Part shown: positions 33,394 through 42,074 of the stretch, one piece after another | Position numbering within the stretch: position 1 is the first letter of the stretch | Layout: every line of letters starts with the position of its first letter | Assembly (NCBI GenBank): GCA_018364635.1 | Contig: JAGZLR010000001.1 | Coordinates: 62,001-126,000 of the forward strand | Origin: Clostridiales bacterium | GTDB lineage: Bacteria; Bacillota; Clostridia; Lachnospirales; Anaerotignaceae | Reading direction: 5' to 3' | DNA: 64,000 nucleotides | Notes under the pieces: model-generated | What the model was told of the DNA's origin: nothing | What the model saw: only the letters and a program-made list of their open reading frames with translations | The model's database searches: none | Made by a program: the position numbers and the translations under genes

Positions 33394-35814
33394 ATGACAT
33401 TTGCGCAGGTGATTGTAAGTATTGACACTCCTGAGATTGACAGAGTTTTTGATTATTTGGTGCCGGAGGAGATGGCGTGGTGCATTCAAGCAGGGATGCG
33501 GGTGATGGTGCCTTTTGGCCTGCGGGGCACCATGAAGGAAGGGTATGTGATGTCGCTGCGGGACCAGACAGACGTTCCTATGGAGAAAATAAAGGCTGTG
33601 GCCCAGGTGATCGACAGTGCGCCAATCATCAGCCCGACACTTTTTTCTTTGGCCTGTTGGATGCACCAGACATACCACGCCACCATGTCTGCTTGCTTTG
33701 GGCTGATGATTCCGGCAGGACGGCGGGCCAAAAGCCAATGGTTTGTCCGCTGGATTCCAAAAGAGGAGAGGCAGGTACCTTTGGGAGAGATGTCCTTGAC
33801 GGCAGATCAAAAGGCGGCTGCCCAATGGATGGAGGAGAAAAAAATTGCTTCCTTGCGGGAGGCGGAAGCTGTTTTTGGTAAAAGAGCTTTTTCTTTGTTA
33901 GGAAAGCTTTCTGAGGCAGGGGTGGTAGGACTTACCCAAAAGGTGACGGCAAAGGACTACAAAAAAGAAGTGCGTATGGCCGTTCTCTCAGCGCCGCGGC
34001 AGGCGGCAGAGGCGGAATGCGCTCGTCTGGAAAAGTCCAAGGGGGGACAGAAACAGAAAAGAGTACTGGAACTTTTATTGGACCATGGCGAGATGCCGCT
34101 GAAAGAAGTGCTGGAACAGGGACAGGTAAGTCTATCGCCGGTGGAAACTTTGGGCAAAAAGGGGTTGGTGGAGATTGTTTTGCGCCAAGTACTTCGGGAT
34201 GTGACAGTCACAAGCGGGGAGACGAGCCAAAGGCAGATTGTTTTGACCAAGGAACAGGAAAAAGCCCTTTCTCAGTTGAAACAAATGCTTTTGGCGCCGG
34301 AAAAGCCGGCACTTTTCCACGGTGTCACAGGAAGCGGCAAGACGGAAGTTTATTTAAACATTGCCCAGGAGGCTTTGGCAGAGGGGAAACAGGTGATTTT
34401 GCTGGTGCCGGAAATTTCTTTGACCCCACAGACGGTAGAGCGGTTTCGCCGGCGGTTTGGGGATGCAGTAAGCTTTACCCACAGCAGACTCTCTGCCGGA
34501 GAGCGGGCAGACCAGTGGGAAAAGGCCAGACGAGGAGAAATTTCCATTATGGTTGGGCCAAGAAGCGCGCTGTTTACGCCTTTTTCCCGTCTAGGGCTTG
34601 TGATTATAGACGAGGAACACGACGACAGCTACAGAAGTGACGGATCTCCTAGGTACGACGCACGGTTGACAGCGGAGAAACTTTGTCAGCTGACCCACAG
34701 TCTTCTGATTTTGGGCTCGGCCACGCCCCGGGTGGAGGAATATTACAGGGCGATGGAAGGGCAGATGGCGTTGTTGAAATTAGACCATAGGCCAGGAGGG
34801 GCGTTCTTGCCTCAGACGTTTTTGGTGGATATGCGCCAAGAGCTTGCAGAGGGCAACCGTTCTATGTTTAGCCGGAAACTGACGGTACTGATGCAGGAAG
34901 CGCTGTCTCATCACCGGCAGGTACTTCTTTTTTTAAACCGCCGAGGCTATGCCTCCTTTGTGTCCTGTCGCAGCTGTGGGCTTGTGATCCAGTGTCCTGA
35001 CTGCGACATGCCTATGAAATACCACAGAAATGGGCAGTTTCTACAGTGTCATATTTGCGGTAACCGGCAGCCGGCGCCAAAACGATGCCCTGTGTGCGGG
35101 TCCAGCTATATTCGGAAGTTTGGCACTGGGACGGAAAAAGTGGAGGAGGAGCTGGGGAAGCTCTTTCCGTCGGCCCGTGTGCTGCGGATGGATGCGGATA
35201 CCACAGGGGGGAAAAACGGACACGGCATGATTTTAGAGCAGTTTCGCCGGCAGGAGGCGGATATTTTGATTGGCACGCAGATGATTGCCAAAGGCCATGA
35301 TTTTCCCAATGTGACAGTGGCAGGGGTGTTAGCGGCGGATTTATCCTTAAACGCCGGAGGATACGAGGCGGGGGAAAAAACCTATCAGCTTTTGACCCAA
35401 GTGGCAGGCCGTGCAGGCAGAGCGTTAGAGAAAGGGGCAGCGGTGATTCAGACGTACACGCCGGAGCATTACAGTATTGCGGCGGCAGCGGCAGGGAGCT
35501 TTGTCGCCTTTTATGAGGGAGAGATTGCGTACCGCAAAAGCAGTGGGCTGCCGCCGTTTTCCAAGCAGTGCAGGATTTTATTTTCTGGAAAACAGGAGGA
35601 GGCAGTCTATCGGGGTGCGGAAGAAGCGGCCATGAAACTGCGAGGCAAAAGGGGGCTTCGGGTGTTAGGTCCGGCGCCGGACGAATTGGCGAAAGCGGCA
35701 GGGCTATGGCGGGTAGGACTGACTGTGATTTACCAGAAGGAAACGGCAGAGCTCACAGAGGTTTTGGAAGAGGAAGGGCCGAAAGGTGTGAGAAAAGGTC
35801 TTTGGATGTGGTAA
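33394..35814 (+). CDS. priA: Primosomal protein N' (replication restart helicase)
   Basis: Superfamily 2 DNA helicase that reloads the replisome at collapsed forks. ATG 33394 follows AAAGGAGGG and yields 806 residues; the frame is open upstream to 33226 but that segment is not PriA-like. The N-terminal 3'-end-binding domain is DRVFDYLVPEEM. The helicase has Walker A FHGVTGSGKTEVYL and box II IIDEEHDDSY. The zinc region has eight cysteines (CRSCGLVIQCPDC, CHICGN, CPVCGS), then GTGTEKVEEEL and TQMIAKGHDFPNVT. Confidence 0.97.
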   Translation: MTFAQVIVSIDTPEIDRVFDYLVPEEMAWCIQAGMRVMVPFGLRGTMKEGYVMSLRDQTDVPMEKIKAVAQVIDSAPIISPTLFSLACWMHQTYHATMSACFGLMIPAGRRAKSQWFVRWIPKEERQVPLGEMSLTADQKAAAQWMEEKKIASLREAEAVFGKRAFSLLGKLSEAGVVGLTQKVTAKDYKKEVRMAVLSAPRQAAEAECARLEKSKGGQKQKRVLELLLDHGEMPLKEVLEQGQVSLSPVETLGKKGLVEIVLRQVLRDVTVTSGETSQRQIVLTKEQEKALSQLKQMLLAPEKPALFHGVTGSGKTEVYLNIAQEALAEGKQVILLVPEISLTPQTVERFRRRFGDAVSFTHSRLSAGERADQWEKARRGEISIMVGPRSALFTPFSRLGLVIIDEEHDDSYRSDGSPRYDARLTAEKLCQLTHSLLILGSATPRVEEYYRAMEGQMALLKLDHRPGGAFLPQTFLVDMRQELAEGNRSMFSRKLTVLMQEALSHHRQVLLFLNRRGYASFVSCRSCGLVIQCPDCDMPMKYHRNGQFLQCHICGNRQPAPKRCPVCGSSYIRKFGTGTEKVEEELGKLFPSARVLRMDADTTGGKNGHGMILEQFRRQEADILIGTQMIAKGHDFPNVTVAGVLAADLSLNAGGYEAGEKTYQLLTQVAGRAGRALEKGAAVIQTYTPEHYSIAAAAAGSFVAFYEGEIAYRKSSGLPPFSKQCRILFSGKQEEAVYRGAEEAAMKLRGKRGLRVLGPAPDELAKAAGLWRVGLTVIYQKETAELTEVLEEEGPKGVRKGLWMW

Positions 35815-35825
35815 GAGATCAAAAA

Positions 35826-35863
35826 AACAGGCGCCAGCCAAAAAAGGTTGGTGCCTGTTTTTT
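35826..35863. terminator. Bidirectional terminator, priA / yugP
   Basis: AACAGGCGCCAGCC pairs with GGTTGGTGCCTGTT around an A-rich loop, with T6 after it and an A7 run before it, so it can act on both converging units. Confidence 0.9.
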
Positions 35864-35881
35864 CTTGTATTACGCCTACCG

Positions 35882-36598
35882 TTAATCTCTGTCACGACCG
35901 CCGAAAATCAGCAAAAGACGTAACAGGGAGGCCAAAGCAGAAGCAGTCGCTGCCACATAAGTCATAGCGGCTGCGCCAAGAACTTTTTTCACAGGGGTCA
36001 GTTCTTCCGGCGCCAAAAGTCCTTCTTGGCCAAGCATAACAACGGCTCTGTGGGAGGCGTTAAACTCCACGGGCAGAGTGATGACCGTAAAAAGTACGGC
36101 GAGGGAGAAAAATAGAATGCCAAGCTCAATGAGGTGACCGCCAAGACCGCCAGAGCTTGTGGTGGTTGCGCCAAACAACAGCCCTAAAAGAATCATCGGC
36201 ATGGCAAGGTTTGAGCCTAGAGAGCTAATAGGCACCAGCGCTGTGCGCAGACGCAAAAATAAATATCCCTGGGCGTGCTGGATGGCATGGCCTGTTTCAT
36301 GAGCTGCCACCCCTACTGCTGCGAGGGAAGTGGAGTCATAGACGTCGCTGGAAAGACGCAGTACTTTTGTGCGGGGATCGTAGTGGTCTGTGAGATGTCC
36401 GCCAACCCGTTCCACCTGCACATCATAAATACCAGCGGCCTGCAAAAGTGCACGAGCCGCGGCCTCGCCTGTCAGCCCCCGGCGGTTGGCAAGACGGGAA
36501 TATTGGTGAAAGGTGCTGTTTACTTTGCTCTGTGCGTAGATGGCAAAAAGCATGGCCGGAAGCAGCACCCAAAGATAACTAAAATTAAAATAGAGCAT
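35882..36598 (-). CDS. YugP-type zinc metallopeptidase, membrane-bound
   Basis: A 238-residue membrane protein with an N-terminal helix, a cytoplasmic-side domain with the zinc motif VAAHETGHAIQHAQGY (HExxH), and three further hydrophobic segments. An upstream SNRRGLTGEAAARALLQAAGI is also conserved. The proteolytic role is unproven in most species. Last gene of the def-fmt-yugP operon. Confidence 0.92.
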   Translation of the reverse strand: MLYFNFSYLWVLLPAMLFAIYAQSKVNSTFHQYSRLANRRGLTGEAAARALLQAAGIYDVQVERVGGHLTDHYDPRTKVLRLSSDVYDSTSLAAVGVAAHETGHAIQHAQGYLFLRLRTALVPISSLGSNLAMPMILLGLLFGATTTSSGGLGGHLIELGILFFSLAVLFTVITLPVEFNASHRAVVMLGQEGLLAPEELTPVKKVLGAAAMTYVAATASALASLLRLLLIFGGRDRD

Positions 36599-36681
36599 AG
36601 AAGTTCCTCCTTCACAACAAAAGTGTTATGTTGTACATAGATACGTTGGAGGCTAAATTTTGTCTGATGGAAGAGGAGATT

Positions 36682-37608
36682 TTATTCCAGAATCTCTCCT
36701 ACAGAAATTCCATGCCCCCGAAGATAGGCGTCAGCGGCCATTCGTTTGCCGCCCTTTACCTGTAGACTGGTAATGAGAAACTGTCCGTCGCCTGCCTGGA
36801 CAGTGAAGCCCTGTTTTTCTACACTGATAATTTCGCCGATTCTATGTTTGGTGCTTTCAGAAACCTGATGGCCGTCAAAAAATTTGACAGGATCTCCCTC
36901 CATCAGGCTCCATGCGCCAAAACCAGGGTCCATGCCATGCATGAGAGAGCGGATGGCGCGGCAGGATAAAGACCAGTCGATATGGCCTGTTTCTTTTTCG
37001 ATCATAGGGGCATAGGTGGCGAAAGTTTCGTCCTGAGGCTCACGTTTTAGTGTGCCGGCTTTCAGCTGTGCCATAGTATCTTTGAGAAGCTCTGCCCCCA
37101 GCTGGGAGAGCGGGCCTATCAAATCGCCGTAGGTGTCGGTCTCCTGGATAGGGAGGGAAGCTTTTAGGAGCATATCCCCGCTGTCCAGACCTTTTGCCAT
37201 ATACATGGTTGTCACGCCTGCTTGCTCCTCTCCGTTAATGACGCTCCACTGAATTGGCGCAGCGCCGCGATAACGAGGCAAAAGAGAGCCGTGGACATTG
37301 ATGCAGCCGTAAGGCGGAAGAGAGAGGATGGACTGGGGAAGAATTTGGCCGAAAGCGACAACAAGAATGATATCCGGCTTTAGGCTTTGCAGTGTCTTCT
37401 GGAAGTCTTCCTCCCGCACGCTTTTTGGCTGATAGACTGGAAGGCCCAATTCCAGCGCCTTTTCTTTGACAGGGGAGGCGGCAAGTTTATGGCCGCGGCC
37501 TTTGGGGCGGTCGGGCTGGGTGACAACGGCCACGACATCCTCCGTGTCATGAAGCATGCTAAGACTTGGAACAGCAAAATCTGGTGTCCCCATAAATACG
37601 ACTCTCAT
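36682..37608 (-). CDS. fmt: Methionyl-tRNA formyltransferase
   Basis: Formylates initiator Met-tRNA with 10-formyl-THF. Motifs are VFMGTPDFAVPSL at the start, VTQPDRPKGRGHK, GCINVHGSLLPRYRGAAPIQWSVINGE (catalytic Asn/His) and MYMAKGLDSGDML. 308 residues. Its ATG overlaps the TGA of def, a pair that acts on opposite ends of the same formyl cycle. Confidence 0.97.
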   Translation of the reverse strand: MRVVFMGTPDFAVPSLSMLHDTEDVVAVVTQPDRPKGRGHKLAASPVKEKALELGLPVYQPKSVREEDFQKTLQSLKPDIILVVAFGQILPQSILSLPPYGCINVHGSLLPRYRGAAPIQWSVINGEEQAGVTTMYMAKGLDSGDMLLKASLPIQETDTYGDLIGPLSQLGAELLKDTMAQLKAGTLKREPQDETFATYAPMIEKETGHIDWSLSCRAIRSLMHGMDPGFGAWSLMEGDPVKFFDGHQVSESTKHRIGEIISVEKQGFTVQAGDGQFLITSLQVKGGKRMAADAYLRGHGISVGEILE

Positions 37609-38081
37609 CAGTCTTCCTCCTCTGTTGGCAGAAAAATTTCGTCGTCCATCGCTTTATCGATATATAAAATTCCGTCCAGATGGTCTGTCTCGTGGCAGAG
37701 AGCCCGGGCCAAAAGACCCTTGCCTTCTACTTGGATAGGATTGCCGAAACGGTCTAAGGCGGAGACGATGACATGATCGGGACGATCGACTTTGGCTGTA
37801 GCCCCTGGAATGCTGAGGCAGCCTTCATCCCCCACCTGGGAGCCTTCCGCAAGCGTCACTTCAGGGTTAATCAGCTCGATTTTCCCTTCACCTATATCAA
37901 TCACAACCACCCGTTTTAAAATTCCAACTTGAGGCGCAGCCAATCCTACGCCGTTGGCATCTGTCATGGTCTCATACATATCGTCTAGCAAAGTGAGCAC
38001 GGATGGAGTGATCTCTTTGACTGGACGGCATTTTTTGCGCAAAATTTCATCTGTGCTGAGGCGTATTGTTCTTTTTGCCAC
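37608..38081 (-). CDS. def: Peptide deformylase
   Basis: Removes the N-formyl group from nascent proteins. The three metal motifs are GVGLAAPQVG, EGCLSIPG (Cys ligand) and CHETDHLDGIL (HExxH). The start is GTG 38081 (AKRTIRLSTDEILRKK), with AAGGAGG seven to eight bases upstream; the in-frame start at 38126 lacks a ribosome site. 157 residues. Its stop overlaps the fmt start. Confidence 0.96.
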   Translation of the reverse strand: MAKRTIRLSTDEILRKKCRPVKEITPSVLTLLDDMYETMTDANGVGLAAPQVGILKRVVVIDIGEGKIELINPEVTLAEGSQVGDEGCLSIPGATAKVDRPDHVIVSALDRFGNPIQVEGKGLLARALCHETDHLDGILYIDKAMDDEIFLPTEEED

Positions 38082-38171
38082 TATCGTTACCTCCTTTATT
38101 AGTATATCCCAAAAAAACTGCCGCAACCGGCATCTCTTTTATTATAGCGAATTTTTTTAGGAAGAGCAAGG

Positions 38172-38762
38172 CTAATCCCACAGGGAGACAAGGCGGCTTT
38201 GAAAAGCGATGGCTTTGCCGATGATTTGGATGTGGGAATTTTTTTCCAGAGGATAGTCCAAAGGCGGGTCGTTCAGGTTCTCACTGCGAAGAAGGATGCG
38301 GCCGGGCAGTTTATAGACCCGTTTTAACACTGTCTCCTGCTCCAAAATGACAGCGGCAATCTCCCCGTCGTTTACGTCGTCCTGCCGGCGTAAAAAGACG
38401 ATATCCCCGTCGTAAATGCGGGCGCCGATCATGCTGTCGCCTTTCATTTGAAGACAAAAATCAGCGGCAATGGTGGGATCTAAAAAATAAAATCCTGCGC
38501 TTTCCATCACAGCACCGCACTGTAACAGCGGTACTGCTCTGCCGGTGGAGGGATCTTTGGCCTCCTTTAGTCCTAAAAGGCTGATAAGATCACAGTGAAG
38601 GGCAGTACATAAAGCAAAGAGACGTTTTTGAGGGATGGTTTCAATGCCGTTACTTTCATAGCGCTGGATGGTGGATTTGTTGACGCCTATTTTTTGGGCC
38701 AGATCTTCTAATGTCATATGTAAAGCCTTCCGGCGGGCGCGGATAAAGGAATGATCGACCAT
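38172..38762 (-). CDS. XRE-type repressor with S24 (LexA-like) autoprotease domain
   Basis: A 196-residue regulator of the phage CI / LexA-like class. Residues 6-62 form an XRE helix-turn-helix (ALHMTLEDLAQKIGVNKSTIQRYES). The C-terminal half is an S24 peptidase fold with nucleophile Ser110 in KGDSM and general base Lys147 in VLKRVY. The expected cleavage site in the hinge is usually Ala-Gly; here the matching position reads Cys82-Gly83 (LLQCGAV). ATG 38762 follows AAAGGAG. It is divergent from two phage-type genes whose promoter carries an SOS-type box, so it probably represses that promoter and is inactivated on DNA damage. Confidence 0.85.
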   Translation of the reverse strand: MVDHSFIRARRKALHMTLEDLAQKIGVNKSTIQRYESNGIETIPQKRLFALCTALHCDLISLLGLKEAKDPSTGRAVPLLQCGAVMESAGFYFLDPTIAADFCLQMKGDSMIGARIYDGDIVFLRRQDDVNDGEIAAVILEQETVLKRVYKLPGRILLRSENLNDPPLDYPLEKNSHIQIIGKAIAFQSRLVSLWD

Positions 38763-38854
38763 ATGAAAGCTCCTTTGCATCGGGATGGAATGTTTCTAAA
38801 AATATTTTTTTCCCTATTTTATCACGAATTTTGACAAAGAGCAAATGTAGCCTA

Positions 38855-38883
38855 TTGACAAGAACATACGTTTGTATTATAAT
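38855..38883 (+). promoter_or_regulatory. Consensus promoter with embedded SOS/LexA-type box
   Basis: TTGACA (38855-38860), a 17-base spacer and TATAAT (38878-38883) form a perfect sigma-A promoter. Within the spacer, AGAACATACGTTTG (38861-38874) matches the Gram-positive LexA consensus CGAACRNRYGTTYG at 13 of 14 positions. A repressor bound there would block polymerase. It drives the gene at 39030. Confidence 0.8.
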
Positions 38884-39029
38884 GTTTTGTGACATTAGAT
38901 GACAGAATTTTAAGAAATATCACGAAAAGTAAAAAAAACAAGGGGATTCTACAAAAAGAGGCAAACATCTTACTTGGGGCTGGTGGTGAGAAGATCCTTG
39001 GGAAAGAGCAGAAAAAGGGGGAAAGGTAA

Positions 39030-39947
39030 ATGAAGACGGGGATTGATTATTTTCCAAAGTACTGTATGGATACGGAGGAGGAAGAGCTGGTAGAGGCAAA
39101 ATTTGGCCTGACAGGGTACGCCCTATTGATGCATTTATATCAGAGAATTTTTGGCGGGGAAGGATATTACTGCTTGTGGAACAGTGAGGTGGCCCTTTTA
39201 TTTGCCAAAAAAACGGGGCTGGGACCGGAACAGACAGCTTTTTTGGAGGACTTGATTCAGTCGGCCTTGCGATGGGGAATTTTTCATCAGGGGATGTATG
39301 AAAAATACGGAGTGCTGACAAGTGCGAAAATTCAGAGGGATTTTTTCTTTGCGGCAAAAAGACGGAAGGAACTGGGCATCCGCTGGGAGCTGATGTTGGA
39401 AAATAACGGCATGGCAAAGGCAAAATGTATCGGCGCTCCGCCGCAAGATGGAAAAGAGGAGGAAAATGATGACATGATGTCGACAGAAGGAATACAACAG
39501 GAGGAAGAAAGTATTCTGGAGGATGACAGTTTTATACAAAGGAAAGAAGAGAAAACAAAACAAGAGAAAAGAAAAAGAAACAAAGGCGGCGCTGACCGCT
39601 TAAAGACCGTCTATGGCGTGTATGGACACGTCACCCTTTTGGAGGACGAAAAACAGCGGTTGGAAGAGGAATTTGGGGAAGAGATGACGAAAAAGTGCAT
39701 TGCGTTTTTGGACGAGTATGTGGAGGACAAGGGATACCGGCACAAAAACAGTTTTCTTACCATTCGGCGTTGGGTGGCGGATGCTGTGAAAAAGCAGGAG
39801 GGCGGGCTAAAGCCCAACCGGTTCCAAAACTACCAAAACAGGCAGTGGGATTTTGACGCTATTGAGAAATTGGAGCGGGAGCGAGTGAAAAAAATCAGTC
39901 AAGACACTTTTTTGCCAAAGGAGCTTGTAGGGGAGGCGGGACAATGA
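39030..39947 (+). CDS. Phage-type replication/primosome-like protein (Lin1244/DUF4373-like N domain)
   Basis: A 305-residue protein. The first 120 residues (DYFPKYCMDTEEEELVEAKFGLTGYALLMHLYQRIFGGEGYYCLWN) resemble the winged-helix-like N-terminal domain seen in Listeria phage proteins Lin1244/Lin1753 and other phage DNA-replication initiators. An acidic, Gln/Glu/Lys-rich linker follows (residues about 140-185). The C-terminal part (LEEEFGEEMTKKCIAFLDEYVEDKGYRHKNSFLTIRRWVADAV) matches the end of such replication proteins. It is expressed from the SOS-box promoter and overlaps the next gene by four bases. No other phage genes are nearby. Confidence 0.75.
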   Translation: MKTGIDYFPKYCMDTEEEELVEAKFGLTGYALLMHLYQRIFGGEGYYCLWNSEVALLFAKKTGLGPEQTAFLEDLIQSALRWGIFHQGMYEKYGVLTSAKIQRDFFFAAKRRKELGIRWELMLENNGMAKAKCIGAPPQDGKEEENDDMMSTEGIQQEEESILEDDSFIQRKEEKTKQEKRKRNKGGADRLKTVYGVYGHVTLLEDEKQRLEEEFGEEMTKKCIAFLDEYVEDKGYRHKNSFLTIRRWVADAVKKQEGGLKPNRFQNYQNRQWDFDAIEKLERERVKKISQDTFLPKELVGEAGQ

Positions 39948-40354
39948 CAGAAAGAGAACTGGAAAGACTTAGTTTTTTGAAACGGGAGGCTGCGGAGGAA
40001 AATCAAAGGCTGCGGCAGCTGAAACGGTTTCGGGAAGGCAGAGGTTTTTTTATCACAGGCATGCCGGCAGGAACGGATTTTCGGGATATGACAGGGGAGA
40101 TCGCTGCGGAGATTGCTGATTTGGAAAAAAAGGTGCAAAAAAATATCCGCCGCTGTCTGGAGGAGATCAAACGGCTGGAAGAGTTTATCGCCACTGTGGA
40201 GGAAAGTGAGTTAAGGCTCATGCTGCGGTATCGGTATGTGGAAGGAAAGACATGGCAGCAGACTGCCTTTGCTATGGGGTATGCAGATGAGAGTGTGCCG
40301 CGAAAACGGTTTCAGCGCTGGATGCGGACAAAAGTGGAAAAGAAAAACGCCTAG
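39944..40354 (+). CDS. Phage-type DUF1492/ArpU-like regulator
   Basis: A 136-residue, mostly helical protein. The central part (EIAAEIADLEKKVQKNIRRCLEEIKRLEEFIATVE) looks like coiled coil. The C-terminus (LRLMLRYRYVEGKTWQQTAFAMGYADESVPRKRFQRWMR) is a sigma-region-4-like helix-turn-helix, as in phage late-transcription regulators of the DUF1492/ArpU group. Its ATG overlaps the previous stop (ATGA), so the two are translationally coupled. Confidence 0.72.
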   Translation: MTERELERLSFLKREAAEENQRLRQLKRFREGRGFFITGMPAGTDFRDMTGEIAAEIADLEKKVQKNIRRCLEEIKRLEEFIATVEESELRLMLRYRYVEGKTWQQTAFAMGYADESVPRKRFQRWMRTKVEKKNA

Positions 40355-40392
40355 ACCCAACCCGACAATGGGGGGTGAGTTGGGCAGGCGTT
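40340..40392 (-). terminator. Terminator after mtaD, overlapping the phage-type gene end
   Basis: AACGCC and GGCGTT, with inner CCCAAC/GTTGGG, form a long stem. On the minus strand it is followed by TTTTTCTTTT, so it ends mtaD transcription. On the plus strand there is no T run. The minus-strand T tract lies inside the coding end of the gene on the other strand. Confidence 0.75.
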
Positions 40393-40401
40393 AGGGGGGG
40401 A

Positions 40402-41682
40402 TTAGGAAAAGATGACGTTTGCGCCGCGGTTTACTTCAGCACGCACTTTTTCTAGATCTATGGTTGGGTAAACACCTCGGTCATAGACGATTTTTCCGCG
40501 GCAGACAGTCATAAGAATGTTTTCATTTCCACCGGCGTATAGTGTCTGGTTGACAAGATCACTGCATGGCAGGAGGTTTGGCTGATCCAGATTGAGAAAA
40601 CAGAGATCGGCTTTTTTTCCAGCTAAAATTTTTCCGGTGTCAGCTCGGCCCTGAGCCAAAGCGCCATTGCAGGTGGCAGCATTTAACGCGGAGCGGGCAG
40701 GAAGAATGGCTGGGTTCTGATGGACGCCTTTGGCTAACAGGCTCATCAGCCTTGCTTCCTCTAGAACAGAAAGCCGGTCATTGCTGGCAGCGCCGTCGGT
40801 GCCAATGGTGACATTGATGCCGGAATCATAGAGCTTTTCGATGTCGGCAATGCCGCTGCCTAGTTTCAGGTTACTGCTTGGACAATGGGAGACGCTGACG
40901 CCGTTTCGCGCCAAAATAGAGCGGTCCTTGTCTGTCAGAAAGACGCAGTGGGCGGCTGTGACAGGGCTGCGGAAAACTCCCATAGACTGGAAATACTCCG
41001 GTGGAGTCATGCCGTGATGTCTTTTTTTACACGCTTCCACTTCCTCGGCGGTTTCGCTCAGATGGAGCTGAATATGGCTTCCCTCCCGATAGGCAGCTTC
41101 TGAGAGGAGACGAACGGTTTCGTCGGTGGTGGTATATTCACTGTGAAGGCAGTAATCGGCGCGGATTCTGCCGTTTTCCCGCTGATCCCAATCCTGCCGC
41201 ACGCTACGGGCTTTGGCAAAGGCTTGGGATGTGGCAAAGTCGCTGCCCTGATAGGAGATGCTGTGGGATAAATTGGCGCTGATGCCGCTTTCCAACACAG
41301 CTTCACCGATAGCATCACAGAAATAATACATATCGCTGAAGCTTGTAATGCCGTTTTTCAGCATCTCCGCAATGCCGAGCAGTGCTCCTGCCTTTACATA
41401 CTGGGGTGTCAGTTTTTTTTCTGCGGGAAAGACCACACGGTTAAGCCAACTGGACAGAGGCAAGCCGCTTCCTAGACTGCGCATCAGCGTCATTGCCACA
41501 TGGCAGTGGGTGTTGATAAATCCAGGTAAAGCAAGGGCGTTGCCTAGACGAATGACCTCACCGCATGTTTCGCTAGGCGGTTGGCTGGTGACAGAAATAA
41601 TTTGTTCCCCCCAAGTTAAAATATACTGGTCGGGAAGGATAGTTCCTTCTGGCGTTAAGACATGAACATGTTCAAAAAGCAT
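40402..41682 (-). CDS. mtaD: Amidohydrolase, 5-methylthioadenosine/S-adenosylhomocysteine deaminase type
   Basis: A 426-residue metal-dependent deaminase of the MtaD/TrzN/SsnA group. Metal ligands are in NTHCHVAMTLMRS (HxH near residue 60), the His of HLSETAEEVE, TAAHCVFLTDKD and IGTDGAASND. In Clostridia such enzymes deaminate SAH, MTA or related adenosines for the SAM cycle; the true substrate needs an assay. Own unit with a minus-strand terminator. Confidence 0.88.
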   Translation of the reverse strand: MLFEHVHVLTPEGTILPDQYILTWGEQIISVTSQPPSETCGEVIRLGNALALPGFINTHCHVAMTLMRSLGSGLPLSSWLNRVVFPAEKKLTPQYVKAGALLGIAEMLKNGITSFSDMYYFCDAIGEAVLESGISANLSHSISYQGSDFATSQAFAKARSVRQDWDQRENGRIRADYCLHSEYTTTDETVRLLSEAAYREGSHIQLHLSETAEEVEACKKRHHGMTPPEYFQSMGVFRSPVTAAHCVFLTDKDRSILARNGVSVSHCPSSNLKLGSGIADIEKLYDSGINVTIGTDGAASNDRLSVLEEARLMSLLAKGVHQNPAILPARSALNAATCNGALAQGRADTGKILAGKKADLCFLNLDQPNLLPCSDLVNQTLYAGGNENILMTVCRGKIVYDRGVYPTIDLEKVRAEVNRGANVIFS

Positions 41683-42002
41683 AAAAATCTCCCCCTTTCA
41701 TTTTAGTATAGCACAAAATGGGCGTGGGGAAAAGAGGGTAAGAAGTTAGCCAAAGGTAAAAGATTAGAAAAAAAGTCACACGATTTCGAGGGATTTGGAA
41801 AAATATGGAAAAATAAAAAGGCGGTTTTTGACCAGCTTAAGATTTTGTTCGATTGCAAACAGATAGCAAAAATGGTGTTTTGATAAAAAAATAGCCTGCC
41901 AAAAGGCGAATTTAGGGGAAAAATGAGGTTCAAAATACGAATTCATAGTAAACTACAGGGATTTTAATAATAATTTCGATAAGTTCAACTTTGTATTTGG
42001 TT

Positions 42003-42047
42003 TTCGACCGGAAACTTTCGCGCAGTAACTTGATACTATGATAGAAT
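42003..42047 (+). promoter_or_regulatory. Candidate Spo0A box and -10 for the solo Spo0A domain gene
   Basis: TTCGACC at 42003-42009 is one base from the Spo0A box TTCGACA. It lies upstream of -10-like hexamers TATGAT (42037-42042) and TAGAAT (42042-42047), which have no good -35. The pattern suits an activator-dependent promoter but is weak evidence alone. Confidence 0.3.
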
Positions 42048-42074
42048 GCTTACCTGGAAGGAGGATCAGGAGTA

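Noticed and set aside
38855..40392. Complete prophage
   Set aside because: No integrase, terminase, capsid, tail or lysis genes lie on either side; flanking genes are housekeeping.
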